A stretch of 64,000 nucleotides of DNA from Lachnospiraceae bacterium (lineage in GTDB: Bacteria; Bacillota; Clostridia; Lachnospirales; Lachnospiraceae), in the NCBI GenBank assembly GCA_017441295.1, contig JAFRYA010000026.1, forward strand, positions 1-64,000, written 5' to 3'. The notes beneath the pieces are model-generated. The model was given only the letters and a program-made list of their open reading frames with translations, did not search any database and had not been told where the DNA came from. Positions 8,455 to 17,945 of the stretch are shown here, one piece after another. The position numbers and the translations under genes were made by a program. The first letter of the stretch is position 1; the number at the start of each line of letters is the position of its first letter.

Positions 8455-9026
8455 TGGACTTGAAAGAATTACTGGAGCATTTTAATAATGGTGATACAGT
8501 CGGTGAAGACTGGGAAGTGATCGAACTGATGCGCTATTACAGCCGCGAGGCGCAGAAGATTACCATGGAGATAAACACCAGGTATCATGAGCCGGAGGAA
8601 CTGGCAGAGCTGTTCTCAAAGCTTATCGGCAAGCCTGTAGGCAAAATGTTCGGGCTGTTTCCGCCATTCTACACAGACTTTGGCAAGAATATAACGGTCG
8701 GAGATAATGTGTTCATTAACGCTGACTGCAAGTTCCAGGACCAGGGCGGAATATTCATTGATGACGGCGCATTGATAGGACATGGCGTCGTGCTAGCCAC
8801 ACTGGATCATGATCTGGATCCGGACAAAAGGCAGCAGCTGCATCCCGCGCCGATCCATATAGGCAAGCGCGTGTGGGTCGGAGCCAATGCCACGATAACA
8901 AAAGGAGTAACAATAGGGGACAATGCAGTTATAGCGGCCGGAGCTGTCGTGAACAAAGATGTGGAGGCAAATACAATTGTCGGAGGTGTTCCGGCAAAGT
9001 TCATCAAGTATATAGAGGAGAATTAA
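8454..9026 (+). CDS. sugar O-acetyltransferase (LacA/Maa-like, left-handed beta-helix)
   Basis: An acetyl-CoA-dependent transferase, 190 aa, of the maltose/galactoside acetyltransferase group. The C-terminal two thirds show hexapeptide repeats of the left-handed beta-helix (for example [16 protein letters not shown] and [13 protein letters not shown]) and the catalytic histidine region ATLDHDLDP. The closing [12 protein letters not shown] segment is typical of the family. It overlaps the lipoprotein gene by one base and is followed 2 nt later by the DUF4177 gene, so all three are one operon. Confidence 0.85.
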   Translation: MDLKELLEHFNNGDTVGEDWEVIELMRYYSREAQKITMEINTRYHEPEELAELFSKLIGKPVGKMFGLFPPFYTDFGKNITVGDNVFINADCKFQDQGGIFIDDGALIGHGVVLATLDHDLDPDKRQQLHPAPIHIGKRVWVGANATITKGVTIGDNAVIAAGAVVNKDVEANTIVGGVPAKFIKYIEEN

Positions 9027-9027
9027 A

Positions 9028-9228
9028 ATGTACGTTTACAAAACAGAAATATTAAAAGTCGGCATGAAGTTGTTTTCAGATAAAGCCAATGAGTCAGACG
9101 TTGAAGAACTCGATGAGCTTATCAACAGGAGAGTTTCAGAGGGCTGGGAGTTTGTCAACTATAACTACATGGCTACATCTTCACAGATTAAGGGTGCTTT
9201 CCTGGTAACATTCAGGAAAGAGCAATAA
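9028..9228 (+). CDS. DUF4177-type small protein
   Basis: A 66-aa soluble protein. The pattern YVYKTEIL...LDELINRRVSEGWEFVNYNY...FLVTFRKE matches the DUF4177 family of small one-domain proteins of unknown function. AGAGGAG precedes the ATG, and only 1 nt separates it from the acetyltransferase stop. It ends the three-gene operon. Confidence 0.75.
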   Translation: MYVYKTEILKVGMKLFSDKANESDVEELDELINRRVSEGWEFVNYNYMATSSQIKGAFLVTFRKEQ

Positions 9229-9317
9229 GCATTGGCTATAGTTTCTTTGACAGAAAAATCCATAGGGATTATAATTTAACTGAAATAGTAAAATAATATA
9301 GAAAGGGCACAAAGATA

Positions 9318-10922
9318 ATGAGCAATATTGATTTAACAAAGTATGGAATCACCGGAACCACAGAGATTGTTTACAATCCGTCCTTTGAGCAGCTCTTTGA
9401 AGAAGAGACAAAGGAAGGCCTGACCGGTTATGAAGTTGGACAGGTAACCGAACTGGATGCCGTTAATGTTATGACAGGCAAGTTCACCGGCCGTTCTCCA
9501 AAAGATAAATATATTGTAATGGATGCCAATTCCAAAGATACTGTTTGGTGGACATCTGACGAATATCCTAATGACAACCATCCTATGAGCGAGGAAGTCT
9601 GGGATAAGGTTAAAGACATTGCCAAGAAAGAGCTTTCAAATAAGAGACTCTTTGTAATGGACGCTTTCTGCGGAGCTAATAAAGATACCCGCATGGCCAT
9701 CCGTTTTATCGTTGAAGTTGCATGGCAGGCACACTTCGTAAAGAACATGTTCATTATTCCGACCGAGGAAGAACTGGCAGCATTCGAACCGGATTTCGTT
9801 ATCTACAATGCTTCAAAGGCTGTAGTTGCTAACTATGAAGAGCTCGGACTCAGATCAGAGACCTGCGTAGCATTCAATATTACCAGCCGTGAGCAGGTAA
9901 TCATCAACACATGGTACGGCGGCGAAATGAAAAAGGGTATGTTCTCAATGATGAACTATTACCTGCCTCTTAAGGGCATCGCTTCAATGCACTGCTCAGC
10001 AAATACTGACATGAACGGCGAGAATACAGCTATTTTCTTCGGACTGTCAGGCACAGGCAAGACCACCCTTTCAACAGATCCTAAGAGACTGCTGATCGGC
10101 GATGATGAGCATGGCTGGGATGACAAGGGCGTATTCAACTTTGAAGGCGGCTGCTATGCCAAGGTTATCAACCTGGACAAGGAATCAGAGCCTGACATCT
10201 ACAACGCTATTAAGAGAAATGCCCTTCTGGAGAATGTTACTGTAGACGCTGATGGCAAGATTGATTTCGCTGACAAGAGCGTAACTGAGAACACCAGAGT
10301 TTCATATCCTATCGGACATATCAAGAATATCGTAAGACCTGTTTCTTCAGCACCTGAAGCTAAGAGCGTTATCTTCCTTTCAGCTGACGCTTTCGGAGTA
10401 CTGCCGCCGGTTTCAATCCTGACTCCTGAGCAGACCAAGTATTATTTCCTTTCAGGATTTACTGCTAAGCTGGCAGGCACAGAGCTTGGAATCACTGAGC
10501 CGACACCTACATTCTCAGCATGCTTCGGACAGGCATTCTTGGAGCTGCCACCTACCAAGTACGGCGAAGAACTGGTTAAGAGAATGGAGAAGAGCGGCGC
10601 TAAGGCTTATCTTGTAAACACAGGATGGAACGGCACAGGCAAGAGAATTTCCATTAAAGATACCAGAGGTATTATCGATGCTATCCTGAACGGAGACATC
10701 AAGACTGCACCGACCAAGAATATTCCGATTTTCAACCTTGAGGTTCCTACAGAACTGACAGGAGTTGATCCTGCAATCCTTGACCCGAGAGACACATACG
10801 CTGACGCTTCCGAGTGGGAAGAGAAAGCAAAGGATCTGGCAAACAGATTCATCAAGAACTTCGTTAAGTATGAAGGCAATGAGGCAGGCAAGGCACTGGT
10901 AGCAGCAGGCCCTCAGCTGTAA
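9318..10922 (+). CDS. pckA: phosphoenolpyruvate carboxykinase (ATP)
   Basis: Interconverts oxaloacetate and phosphoenolpyruvate with ATP/ADP. In fermentative anaerobes it often runs in the carboxylating direction, giving ATP on the way to succinate. The 534-aa length is the family norm. The kinase P-loop [11 protein letters not shown] lies at about residues 240-250, followed by LIGDDEHGW with metal-binding acidic residues. The PEPCK features GRSPKDKY near the N-terminus and a conserved lysine/histidine/arginine active site (MHCSAN) are seen. AAAGGGC precedes the ATG. It is monocistronic, with a strong terminator 16 nt downstream. Confidence 0.96.
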   Translation: MSNIDLTKYGITGTTEIVYNPSFEQLFEEETKEGLTGYEVGQVTELDAVNVMTGKFTGRSPKDKYIVMDANSKDTVWWTSDEYPNDNHPMSEEVWDKVKDIAKKELSNKRLFVMDAFCGANKDTRMAIRFIVEVAWQAHFVKNMFIIPTEEELAAFEPDFVIYNASKAVVANYEELGLRSETCVAFNITSREQVIINTWYGGEMKKGMFSMMNYYLPLKGIASMHCSANTDMNGENTAIFFGLSGTGKTTLSTDPKRLLIGDDEHGWDDKGVFNFEGGCYAKVINLDKESEPDIYNAIKRNALLENVTVDADGKIDFADKSVTENTRVSYPIGHIKNIVRPVSSAPEAKSVIFLSADAFGVLPPVSILTPEQTKYYFLSGFTAKLAGTELGITEPTPTFSACFGQAFLELPPTKYGEELVKRMEKSGAKAYLVNTGWNGTGKRISIKDTRGIIDAILNGDIKTAPTKNIPIFNLEVPTELTGVDPAILDPRDTYADASEWEEKAKDLANRFIKNFVKYEGNEAGKALVAAGPQL

Positions 10923-10936
10923 AGATTAATTAAAAG

Positions 10937-10964
10937 AGCCCGTGGAGAAATCCACGGGCTTTTG
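10937..10964 (+). terminator. intrinsic terminator after pckA
   Basis: A perfect 10-bp stem AGCCCGTGGA/TCCACGGGCT with a GAAA tetraloop, followed by TTTGTTTT and preceded by AAAA. It probably also serves the convergent nudC gene. Confidence 0.93.
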
Positions 10965-10966
10965 TT

Positions 10967-11848
10967 TTATTTCCAGAAGACGCCATGTTCCTTGAACATC
11001 AGCATCATTTCATTTGTCAGACTGAAAGAGTCAGGCTGCAGCTCTATTTCTTCGGGCAGCCGCCACTGCGCCAGACGCAGTTCATTTCTGTCTAAAACTA
11101 TTTCATCATTGCCGTCGGCTTCGCAGTAAAAGCCTGTCAGGATATCGTTTTCGGTGCCCCATGGCTGAGATTTATAGTAAGTAATATTCTTCACTTTCAG
11201 GCCTGTCTCTTCCATGACCTCACGGGCGACAGTCTCTTCTAATGTTTCACCGATTTCCACAAAGCCAGCTATAAGGGCGAAGAAGCCGCGGTGCTCTCTG
11301 TATTGTGTCACCAGCAGCCTTTCTCCGTCAGTTACACCAACGATGACAGCTGGCATAATGCGCGGATAGATATTGCGGTTGCAGTGTGGACAGTGCATAG
11401 CGCGCTCATGGTCGTTATGTATGGCCTTGCCGCCGCATCTTCCGCAAAAGGCATTGTCTTTGTACCAGGAAGCAAGGTGATAACCGGTGAACATGATCAT
11501 GCCATAGACGTTTCCGGCGCCGCGCCTCAGCTCGAACAGGTCGCGGTATTCAAAACCTTCCAGAGAGGGAACATTGCCGCTGATGTCCAGAAAGTATTCC
11601 GTCTCATCAACAGCGAAAGCGAAGACAAGGCCTTCAGGCCCTCCCAGCTGAGCATAGGTTGGGAAGATGAAGGCACCTTCGGTCAGCTTAACAAGCATTT
11701 TCCGTCCATCAAAACAAAGGACCGGTGATTCATCTACCGGAGCCGCGTCTGATCTGAATTCATTATGAAATTTATGTGGTGCTATATCCTGGATCATTTC
11801 ATTTCCAAGGATACATTTTTTGCAGTGATAAGGCAAGAAAAAGTTCAT
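10967..11848 (-). CDS. nudC: NAD+ diphosphatase, Nudix hydrolase
   Basis: Hydrolyses NAD(H) to NMN(H) and AMP, or removes NAD caps from RNA, as known for NudC. The Nudix box GFVEIGETLEETVAREVMEETG-type motif is complete (residues about 190-212). The zinc ribbon CGRCG...CPHC lies before it. The NudC marker downstream starts SQPW but continues GTEND rather than PFPxS. ATG 11848 is used here; ATG 11797, giving MIQDIAPHKFHNEF, is a plausible alternative because that start resembles other clostridial NudC proteins and neither site has a strong ribosome site. The gene is convergent with pckA. Confidence 0.88.
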   Translation of the reverse strand: MNFFLPYHCKKCILGNEMIQDIAPHKFHNEFRSDAAPVDESPVLCFDGRKMLVKLTEGAFIFPTYAQLGGPEGLVFAFAVDETEYFLDISGNVPSLEGFEYRDLFELRRGAGNVYGMIMFTGYHLASWYKDNAFCGRCGGKAIHNDHERAMHCPHCNRNIYPRIMPAVIVGVTDGERLLVTQYREHRGFFALIAGFVEIGETLEETVAREVMEETGLKVKNITYYKSQPWGTENDILTGFYCEADGNDEIVLDRNELRLAQWRLPEEIELQPDSFSLTNEMMLMFKEHGVFWK

Positions 11849-12042
11849 TGACAAGAGCCTGCACAGGTGACAAGATTTTTTTCAAAGCAATAAGGGAGTT
11901 GTAGAAAATGATAGTTTCACTGGTGGGGGAGCCTTAAAGAACGCCTCATGAATAAGACCATAGATTAAATGCATTTTAAAATTATATATTTATTAAATAT
12001 AATAATGCTAAATGAGATTTATAGTTTAGAAAGGTTATTATC

Positions 12043-13254
12043 ATGAATGAAGCAAGTAAAAATCCGGAAGAGGTAACTTACAGCCAGGCCAGGATCAATG
12101 CTATGCTTATTGCGCTTATTGTCGTTTCACTCATTCATGGCTTCGGACAATTCAAGCTTATTCCAATGCAGGAAGCCATTCAGACTTTTTTCAACATCAA
12201 TGAAGGCGCATACGGAATTATGGGTTCAGCGCAGAACTGGATGATGATCGCGCTGTCTATTCCGCTTGCATATGTTGCCAGAAAGGTTCCATGTAAATGG
12301 GGCTTTGCTATTGGTTACAGCATTTCAATCGTAGGAATGCTGGTCCAGATCACCGCATTGAGTTTCCCGTTATTTGTTATCGGAAGAATGCTGGAAGGCG
12401 GCGGTTTTGGTTTCGTAAATCTGACAACCGGCGCGCTTATTGTAACGCTTGTTAAGCCTAACAGAAGGGCGCTGTGGGCGAGCTTAAGCGTTGTTGCGTC
12501 CGTATTGCCGCAGGTTATCATCAGCAGATTGGGTGCCAAACTGCTGGCCGAGACAGGCATGACATTTCAGCAGATATTCATCTTTATCACAGTTCTGTAT
12601 GCAGTCGGAGTTGTGATCTGGCTTATTATTGTTCCGCGTACAGTCCGTGTTCACGGCATTGCGGATTCCACCAAGCCGACCAAAGAGCAGACCATGCGTG
12701 TTTACAAGAACTCCAACAACTGGCTCATCGGTCTGGCATTTGTCGCTTATAACGCAGTATCCGTAGGATTCACGTCTTACGTAGTAAAATACATCAGCAC
12801 AAAGGGCATGAGCCTGACAGAAGCCGCGAATATTTACAGCTACACCACGTTGATCGGTATGGTATCAATGGTTATTTTCGGACTCCTCGCTGACAAACTG
12901 GGAACAAAGCGTAAGATCGTTATTCTCGGATATTTTGTCTGCGCGCTCGCACTTATTTCACTGGTAGTGCTTCCGACAAATCTTATATTCATCTATGTTG
13001 TGCTTTACGGAACATTCCCAAGATCGATCGTTGGTCTGACCAACGCATCTTCACCTGACCTGGTAGAGCTGCCTACCGATATTCCTATCGCAAACTCAGT
13101 CAGAAATATGATCACGCAGATCGGATCAGTTCTCATGACTATTCTGATGGGATTCCTTATTCAGTTCCTCGGCTATGAAGTAACGGTTTATATTCTGGCC
13201 GGTGAATGTCTGATAGGCGCCTTCCTGTGGTTCATGGCTAAGAAAATACCATAA
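12043..13254 (+). CDS. MFS transporter, paralogue 1 of 3
   Basis: A 403-aa secondary transporter with 12 predicted membrane helices. The conserved motif between helices 2 and 3 is degenerate (YVARKVPCKWG), and a LADKLGTKRK motif sits between helices 8 and 9. It is closely similar to the pseudogene at 22902 and to the carrier at 34545: all three share HGFGQFKLIPMQ-like starts, EGAYGIMG, KPTKEQTMRVYKN and the C-terminus AKKIP. The substrate is unknown; location next to redox and flavonoid-like genes hints at aromatic or glycoside substrates. It precedes the MATE gene by 19 nt. Confidence 0.88.
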   Translation: MNEASKNPEEVTYSQARINAMLIALIVVSLIHGFGQFKLIPMQEAIQTFFNINEGAYGIMGSAQNWMMIALSIPLAYVARKVPCKWGFAIGYSISIVGMLVQITALSFPLFVIGRMLEGGGFGFVNLTTGALIVTLVKPNRRALWASLSVVASVLPQVIISRLGAKLLAETGMTFQQIFIFITVLYAVGVVIWLIIVPRTVRVHGIADSTKPTKEQTMRVYKNSNNWLIGLAFVAYNAVSVGFTSYVVKYISTKGMSLTEAANIYSYTTLIGMVSMVIFGLLADKLGTKRKIVILGYFVCALALISLVVLPTNLIFIYVVLYGTFPRSIVGLTNASSPDLVELPTDIPIANSVRNMITQIGSVLMTILMGFLIQFLGYEVTVYILAGECLIGAFLWFMAKKIP

Positions 13255-13273
13255 TAAAAAGAGGTGTTGAGAA

Positions 13274-14641
13274 ATGGGTAACCCGCTCGCAACAGAAAAA
13301 ATCGGCAAACTGATGGCGAGGTTCTGCATACCAGCCGTTATCGGCATGGTTGTCACGGCTTTGTACAATTTCGTCGACCAGATATTCATTGGTCAGGGCG
13401 TAGGTATTTTTGGAAATGCTGCTACTAATGTTGTTTTCCCAATTAATACCGTAACAATAGCCCTGAGCCTGTTGGTAGGCGTTGGTACAGCTACGTATTT
13501 CAACCTGTGTTCAGGACGTGGAGAAAGAGACAAGGCGGTCAGATCAATCGGAAACGGAATGGCGATAGTTGTGATCATCGGTGTGATCATTATGGCGATC
13601 ACGCTGATATTCTTAAGGCCGCTCCTTACCGCGCTGGGCGCGACACCGGAAATCCTGCCATACGCGGTTGATTACGCATGGGTAGTAGCTTTGGGATTCC
13701 CGGCATATATGTTTGGATTCGCCAGCTCCCATTTTGTCCGTTCAGACGGATCTCCATCCATGGCAATGTGGACGAATATTTCCGGAGCTATCCTGAACCT
13801 GATTCTGGACCCAATTTTCATCTTTGTGTTCCACTGGGGCATGAAGGGAGCTGCCTTTGCGACAATACTGGGACAGTTCCTGACAGCAGCCATAGCTATC
13901 TACTACTTCACAAGAAAAGCAAAGATGAGGCTTAAGAAGAGCTATTTCATTCCTGACATCAGGCTGACCTTAACAACCATGAAGCTGGGTCTGCCGGCCA
14001 GCGTTCACAATATAGCTATTGCCATAACCCAGATAGTTATCAACAATGTTATCCGTAAATATGGCGTGTTCTCCCCTTATGGAGTAGAAATCCCGCTGGC
14101 GGTAGTCGGTGTTACGAATAAGATCCTGCAGATCTATACATCCATTTATATGGGTATACATCAAGGCTGTCTGCCAATATATGGCTTTAACTATGGCGCG
14201 AAGAATTACGAGCGCGTAATGAAGGCATATAAAGTTGGTGTCGGAATTGTACTTGTAATAGGTATCGTTTTCACTCTCGCGTTTGAGATCTTCCCGAAAC
14301 AGATTCTGTCGGTATTCGGAACAGGAAGCGACGTTTATTATGAATATGCAATCCGCTTCTTCAGGATATATATGGGACTGACCATTTTCGTCGGAATCTT
14401 CCACTATACTTCCGGATTCTTCACAGGTATCGGTAAGACCATCAAAGGCCTTATCCCGCCTATTACCAAGCAGATCATTACAATGATCCCGCTGGCCCTG
14501 ATACTGCCTATCTTTATGGGACTGGACGGCATCACATGGACCGGACCGATCTCGGACGTTATCGTAGGTATCATGGCTATAATCTTTGTTAAGATCGAAT
14601 TTGACGATATGAAAAAGAAGATTGCAGAAAAAGGTTTGTAG
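13274..14641 (+). CDS. MATE-family efflux transporter
   Basis: A 455-aa multidrug/toxic-compound antiporter with 12 predicted helices in two similar halves. Typical MATE features are the N-terminal LMARFCIPAVIGMVVTALYNFVDQIFIGQGVG stretch (quoted only in part: NFVDQIFIG) and the GIHQGCLPIYGFNYGAKNYERV segment of the second half (core QGCLPIYGFNYGA). GAGGTG lies before the ATG. Being 19 nt after an MFS carrier, it may export a product or toxic intermediate of the compound that carrier imports (inference). Confidence 0.9.
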   Translation: MGNPLATEKIGKLMARFCIPAVIGMVVTALYNFVDQIFIGQGVGIFGNAATNVVFPINTVTIALSLLVGVGTATYFNLCSGRGERDKAVRSIGNGMAIVVIIGVIIMAITLIFLRPLLTALGATPEILPYAVDYAWVVALGFPAYMFGFASSHFVRSDGSPSMAMWTNISGAILNLILDPIFIFVFHWGMKGAAFATILGQFLTAAIAIYYFTRKAKMRLKKSYFIPDIRLTLTTMKLGLPASVHNIAIAITQIVINNVIRKYGVFSPYGVEIPLAVVGVTNKILQIYTSIYMGIHQGCLPIYGFNYGAKNYERVMKAYKVGVGIVLVIGIVFTLAFEIFPKQILSVFGTGSDVYYEYAIRFFRIYMGLTIFVGIFHYTSGFFTGIGKTIKGLIPPITKQIITMIPLALILPIFMGLDGITWTGPISDVIVGIMAIIFVKIEFDDMKKKIAEKGL

Positions 14642-14681
14642 AACCAGGCTTAAAAAAGTTTTCAATATGGTAACGATTTGA

Positions 14682-14712
14682 AGGGGCAGCTAATATTATA
14701 GCTGCCCTTTCA
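14682..14712 (+). terminator. probable terminator after the MFS-MATE operon
   Basis: GGGCAGCTA/TAGCTGCCC hairpin with an AT-rich loop, followed by a short T run (CTTTC). Moderately strong, 40 nt after the stop codon. Confidence 0.65.
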
Positions 14713-14754
14713 GAAATAATTTCTTTTAGTCTAATTGTTTTATATTGTCACATT

Positions 14755-14970
14755 TTATACATCAGAATATGCATCAGTTATACTATTAAACACTTTATTT
14801 CCTTCTAAAAGCATTCGGTCAATTAAAGCTGAATAAAGATGTTCGTCAGATACAAGCAGCATTGATTGTGTTTTTTTGTTAATGATTGCATATCCATATG
14901 TAGAGTTTACCAAAACCCAATCATTTTTTTCTGAAGTCCATAAATAATTATAATCGTTTATACTAATCAT
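14755..14970 (-). CDS. small protein, possible partner of the JAB-like protein
   Basis: A 71-aa soluble protein, not recognised. The start ATG 14970 has AAAGGAA upstream and overlaps the stop of the preceding gene (TAATGATTAG), so translation is coupled. The sequence (NDYNYLWTSEKNDWVLVNS...) looks like a small alpha/beta domain. If the upstream protein is a toxin-type JAB domain, this could be its immunity protein, but that rests only on position and size. AT-rich like the rest of the cassette. Confidence 0.55.
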   Translation of the reverse strand: MISINDYNYLWTSEKNDWVLVNSTYGYAIINKKTQSMLLVSDEHLYSALIDRMLLEGNKVFNSITDAYSDV

Positions 14971-15421
14971 TATTTTGTATTCCTTTCTTTGTGAATTTAA
15001 CAACATCTTTGCCAATAGGAAGTATGCTTGATACTTTTTGGGGAGACCCGGCAGCAGATAATAATTCCATTACAATTAAGTCTCTTGCACTGGGGCCTGC
15101 GGTTCCTCCAGGATGTGTATGGTTAATCAAAATAATTCTACTGTTAATTGGTATTATAACAGAATTATTATTCCCAGAGAATAAATAGTATTTTCCACCT
15201 CTGCCATTTTTCCCTTGTCCAAGTTGATAAACCTGGGCAAATTCAACACCATATTTATTAGTTAAAAACATCATTTGAATGTCGGTTAATCTTTTTTTAA
15301 TTGGGAGACCTACTGAACCTGGGAGATAAGAAATGTTAACTGAATCATCTCCTTGGAGAGTTGTGCCAATAGTTAAAAATTCTCCAAGTGCAGTTTGATA
15401 GCCTTTGGTATTAATGAACAA
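14963..15421 (-). CDS. JAB/JAMM-like metalloprotease-domain protein, start possibly frameshifted
   Basis: The 152-aa reading frame ends in a JAMM-type signature: HTHPGGTAGPSARD (His-x-His-Pro, then Ser and Asp) at about residues 100-113, which in JAB-domain proteins binds zinc for isopeptidase or peptidase activity. Such short domains occur in polymorphic toxins and phage proteins. The only start in frame is TTG 15421, with a poor ribosome site. An ATG that overlaps the DUF4417 stop (ATGAGTAA, about 15440) is out of frame by one base; adding one A to the run AAAA there would give MSKKFSGLFINTKG..., a natural N-terminus. So this copy may have a one-base deletion. Confidence 0.6.
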   Translation of the reverse strand: MFINTKGYQTALGEFLTIGTTLQGDDSVNISYLPGSVGLPIKKRLTDIQMMFLTNKYGVEFAQVYQLGQGKNGRGGKYYLFSGNNNSVIIPINSRIILINHTHPGGTAGPSARDLIVMELLSAAGSPQKVSSILPIGKDVVKFTKKGIQNND

Positions 15422-15433
15422 ACCACTGAACTT

Positions 15434-16165
15434 TTACTCATGTTTTTTTCTCCCTTCAAAAATTTTTGCTGTTCTGCTTGGATAAGATATAATGTTTATT
15501 CCCATGGAACTTAAAAGACTAAAGCAATCGGCACTTGCAGAACCGTAGATCAATATTGTTCTTGGGTTTAATAATTCAACCATTTTGTATAAACCATTTT
15601 CAAACCTTTTGCGGTCAATAATTCTTCTAGGGCTACCACCAACGGTTCCTATTGCAACAACAGAGTTTTTTTCAATTCCATCAAAACAATATTGAAAAGT
15701 TTCTTTGCTGCCCCAACGAACATTGTTAACGACTTCAAGACCATGTCTTCCTGCCCAAAAGCCAAAGGTACGCATACGATATGTGTTATACAGTTTGATT
15801 GGATAAGGGAAATCCTGATATGTTGAAAAATCAGGGGTTATGATTCCTTTGAAATGCTTTAATATTTTTAAGGTATTTATAGGATTATTCCAAATTCCTT
15901 TATATTGTCCATCAAATTTATAATCATCAATGTAAAAACAGACAAAAGCGTTGTAAAAGTATTCTTTATTCAATTTAGAAAGATTATTGTGTAGTTGTTT
16001 TGCTTCTGTAAAAGTTATCAACTCTTTAGGTATCGAAGTCAGAATTGTTGGGCATATTGGTATATCATTATCAGTAAAGGATGCACCATCGCACATAAAA
16101 GAATTCCATACATCTCTGCAGCCACTACGGTTTTTGATAAAATTATTAATTTCTTTTCTCTCCAT
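15434..16165 (-). CDS. DUF4417-family protein
   Basis: A 243-aa soluble protein matching DUF4417. Visible features are FYIDDYKFDGQYKGIW, the GIITPDFSTYQDFP segment, RMRTFGFW, and the GTVGGSPR and ILIYGSA motifs. The family is found in phage, plasmid and mobile regions and has no established function. The start ATG 16165 has GAGGTG 6 nt upstream and is preferred over GTG 16174. The stop overlaps the likely start of the JAB-like gene. A decayed second copy of this family lies at 41709-41907. Confidence 0.75.
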   Translation of the reverse strand: MERKEINNFIKNRSGCRDVWNSFMCDGASFTDNDIPICPTILTSIPKELITFTEAKQLHNNLSKLNKEYFYNAFVCFYIDDYKFDGQYKGIWNNPINTLKILKHFKGIITPDFSTYQDFPYPIKLYNTYRMRTFGFWAGRHGLEVVNNVRWGSKETFQYCFDGIEKNSVVAIGTVGGSPRRIIDRKRFENGLYKMVELLNPRTILIYGSASADCFSLLSSMGINIISYPSRTAKIFEGRKKHE

Positions 16166-16227
16166 TATGTTCACCTCATGTTTTTTTTATTATGATCCTG
16201 AAAAAACATGTAAAATAGTTCTCTATT

Positions 16228-16249
16228 ATTTCAATGAAACTATTGAAAT
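16228..16249. promoter_or_regulatory. palindromic operator candidate in the divergent XRE/DUF4417 promoter region
   Basis: Perfect inverted repeat ATTTCAAT - 6 nt - ATTGAAAT in the 203-bp gap between the divergent DUF4417 gene and the XRE regulator. It is a fitting site for the neighbouring regulator to control both directions. Confidence 0.5.
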
Positions 16250-16368
16250 TAAAGTAATACGATGATACAAACATAATTAGACGAAGAACTAACAAATGTT
16301 TAACGAGCGTTTAATGTTATATGTTTAGTTCGGATAGCATAGAATACTTGTATAAAGAGAGGAAATAT

Positions 16369-16890
16369 ATGTCTTATAACGAAGAAATAATTGGAAAAAA
16401 TATACGTGAAGTAAGAAAACAAAAGGGCTATTCTCAGGAAAAATTAGCTACCTTATGCGGATTTTCAAATACAACACTTAGTGCTTATGAATATTCAAAA
16501 AAAATCCCCAATTTAATCACGATAGCAAAGATAGCGCATTCTTTAAATGTTAGTATTGAACGATTGTTTTACGGAGATGATAGTAAAGCATTTATTGAAG
16601 CTGAATCTGACTTGGGGAGAAAAATTGTTAATTGTATCTTCTTTTTGTGGGAACTTGGAATAATCGACTATTATGAAAATTACAGATACGGAACTCCGGG
16701 TGAGTATTATGATGAAGCAGAAATAGTAGGTATATTTTTGCATATAAAACGGTTTTCAAAGTCAATAAAGAGACTGCTATATTCACTTAATGATTATAAA
16801 GAAAAATATCAAACATATGATAGTCCGGAACAATATTTAGAAATTATACTGTCATCTGTAGCTAAAGAGATTAATGACGCTATATTATAA
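16369..16890 (+). CDS. XRE-family helix-turn-helix transcriptional regulator
   Basis: The 173-aa protein starts with a classical HTH_3 domain (residues about 6-62: IGKNIREVRKQKGYSQEKLA, then TTLSAYEYSKKIPNLITIAKIAHSLNV, core YEYSKKIPN). A C-terminal helical part of unknown fold follows, containing a Tyr/Glu-rich stretch. The start ATG 16369 has GAGAGGA upstream; an in-frame ATG at 16321 has none. It is divergent from the DUF4417-JAB-small gene set and probably controls that set and itself through the palindrome at 16228. AT-rich composition marks the whole cassette as acquired. Confidence 0.85.
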   Translation: MSYNEEIIGKNIREVRKQKGYSQEKLATLCGFSNTTLSAYEYSKKIPNLITIAKIAHSLNVSIERLFYGDDSKAFIEAESDLGRKIVNCIFFLWELGIIDYYENYRYGTPGEYYDEAEIVGIFLHIKRFSKSIKRLLYSLNDYKEKYQTYDSPEQYLEIILSSVAKEINDAIL

Positions 16891-16923
16891 TTATTATAAA
16901 AATAGATAAGAAAGGAGAAAACA

Positions 16924-17841
16924 ATGCCGCTGCCTAAATTTGACCCATTGCTGCAATTCCGCAGCCCATATAACTTTGAACTCGCCGGAAGGAATTACCA
17001 TCTGGTAATGGATGATGGAAATGAGTATTCCGTGCGTTTCCTGGACGGAGAGAACCTCCAGTGGTCTGAGAATAAAGGACCATATGAGTGGAGAAGATAC
17101 GAGTGCCTTAAGGCTGATGCTGACCTGTATTTCGCACATGTTATTGTGTCCACTGAGGCAGGGAAAGAAGTCCACCACAGCCTGATATTAGACCTGGCGC
17201 AGGACCTGGTAACGCTGGTTATTACTGAGGAGGGCCTGCTCGCTGAGGCCGACCGTCTGGTGCGCGTTACACCGGTATTCGGCGCGATCAAATATCCTGG
17301 CAAGCCGCTGACAGAAAAGAGGCATTTCTTCACTGACCGCATGGTAGGACGCAGGATATTCTGGCAGTACAGCTCTGGCTTCGGCAAGCTCCATATTTAT
17401 TTCAAACCAACTCTGTACAGGCTGCCATTCGTTGATACAGAGAGTTTCAGGCGCAGATACGAGGCAGAGAAGGATCCTGCCGAGAAAGAACGCCTGAAGG
17501 GCTTTGTAGACAGATTTGACAGAACGAAGGATACTTATCCGTTCTGCGAGGAGCCATGCTTCCACATCACCATCAATGATCGCTTCAACCTGTTCTGCTT
17601 CTGCGAAGAGAATGAGACCCTGGCCGACCCTGAGAAGGCAATCGGCGGTGGCGGAATCATACTGTTGCAGGATCTGGACCGCCTGATCCAGAACGGCCTC
17701 GGATATTCGCTGGGCAGCTATAACATGACCACGGCTTACGGCAGAGAAGTCTTCGTGCCAGACGAGGTGGAGTCGCTGGACGTACCTTATGACGAGACTA
17801 AATTAAAGACGATACCATGCATTTACGACATCAAATTTTGA
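16924..17841 (+). CDS. MoaF-like protein, copy 1
   Basis: The 305-aa soluble protein has two beta-rich halves of the kind seen in the MoaF family. The first (about 12-110) includes YNFELAGRNYHLVMDDGNEY. The second (about 135-300) includes FTDRMVGRRIFWQYSSGFG and HIYFKPTLYRLPF. The family was named from molybdenum cofactor loci but its biochemical role is not established, and no moa genes are visible in this window. AAGGAGAAAACA precedes the ATG. It is followed by a strong terminator, so it is transcribed alone or with the XRE gene. A second, diverged copy is at 52401. Confidence 0.72.
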   Translation: MPLPKFDPLLQFRSPYNFELAGRNYHLVMDDGNEYSVRFLDGENLQWSENKGPYEWRRYECLKADADLYFAHVIVSTEAGKEVHHSLILDLAQDLVTLVITEEGLLAEADRLVRVTPVFGAIKYPGKPLTEKRHFFTDRMVGRRIFWQYSSGFGKLHIYFKPTLYRLPFVDTESFRRRYEAEKDPAEKERLKGFVDRFDRTKDTYPFCEEPCFHITINDRFNLFCFCEENETLADPEKAIGGGGIILLQDLDRLIQNGLGYSLGSYNMTTAYGREVFVPDEVESLDVPYDETKLKTIPCIYDIKF

Positions 17842-17874
17842 CAAGTTTGATAATAAATAAACAATGATAGATTT

Positions 17875-17917
17875 AAAAATCCAAGTGTTATATATTTACT
17901 AAAACACTTGGATTTTT
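17875..17917 (+). terminator. intrinsic terminator after MoaF-like copy 1
   Basis: A 15-bp stem AAAAATCCAAGTGTT/AACACTTGGATTTTT with a 13-nt loop and flanking A and T runs; may work in both directions. Confidence 0.88.
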
Positions 17918-17945
17918 AATACAATCTGGAAAGGAGACAGATATT

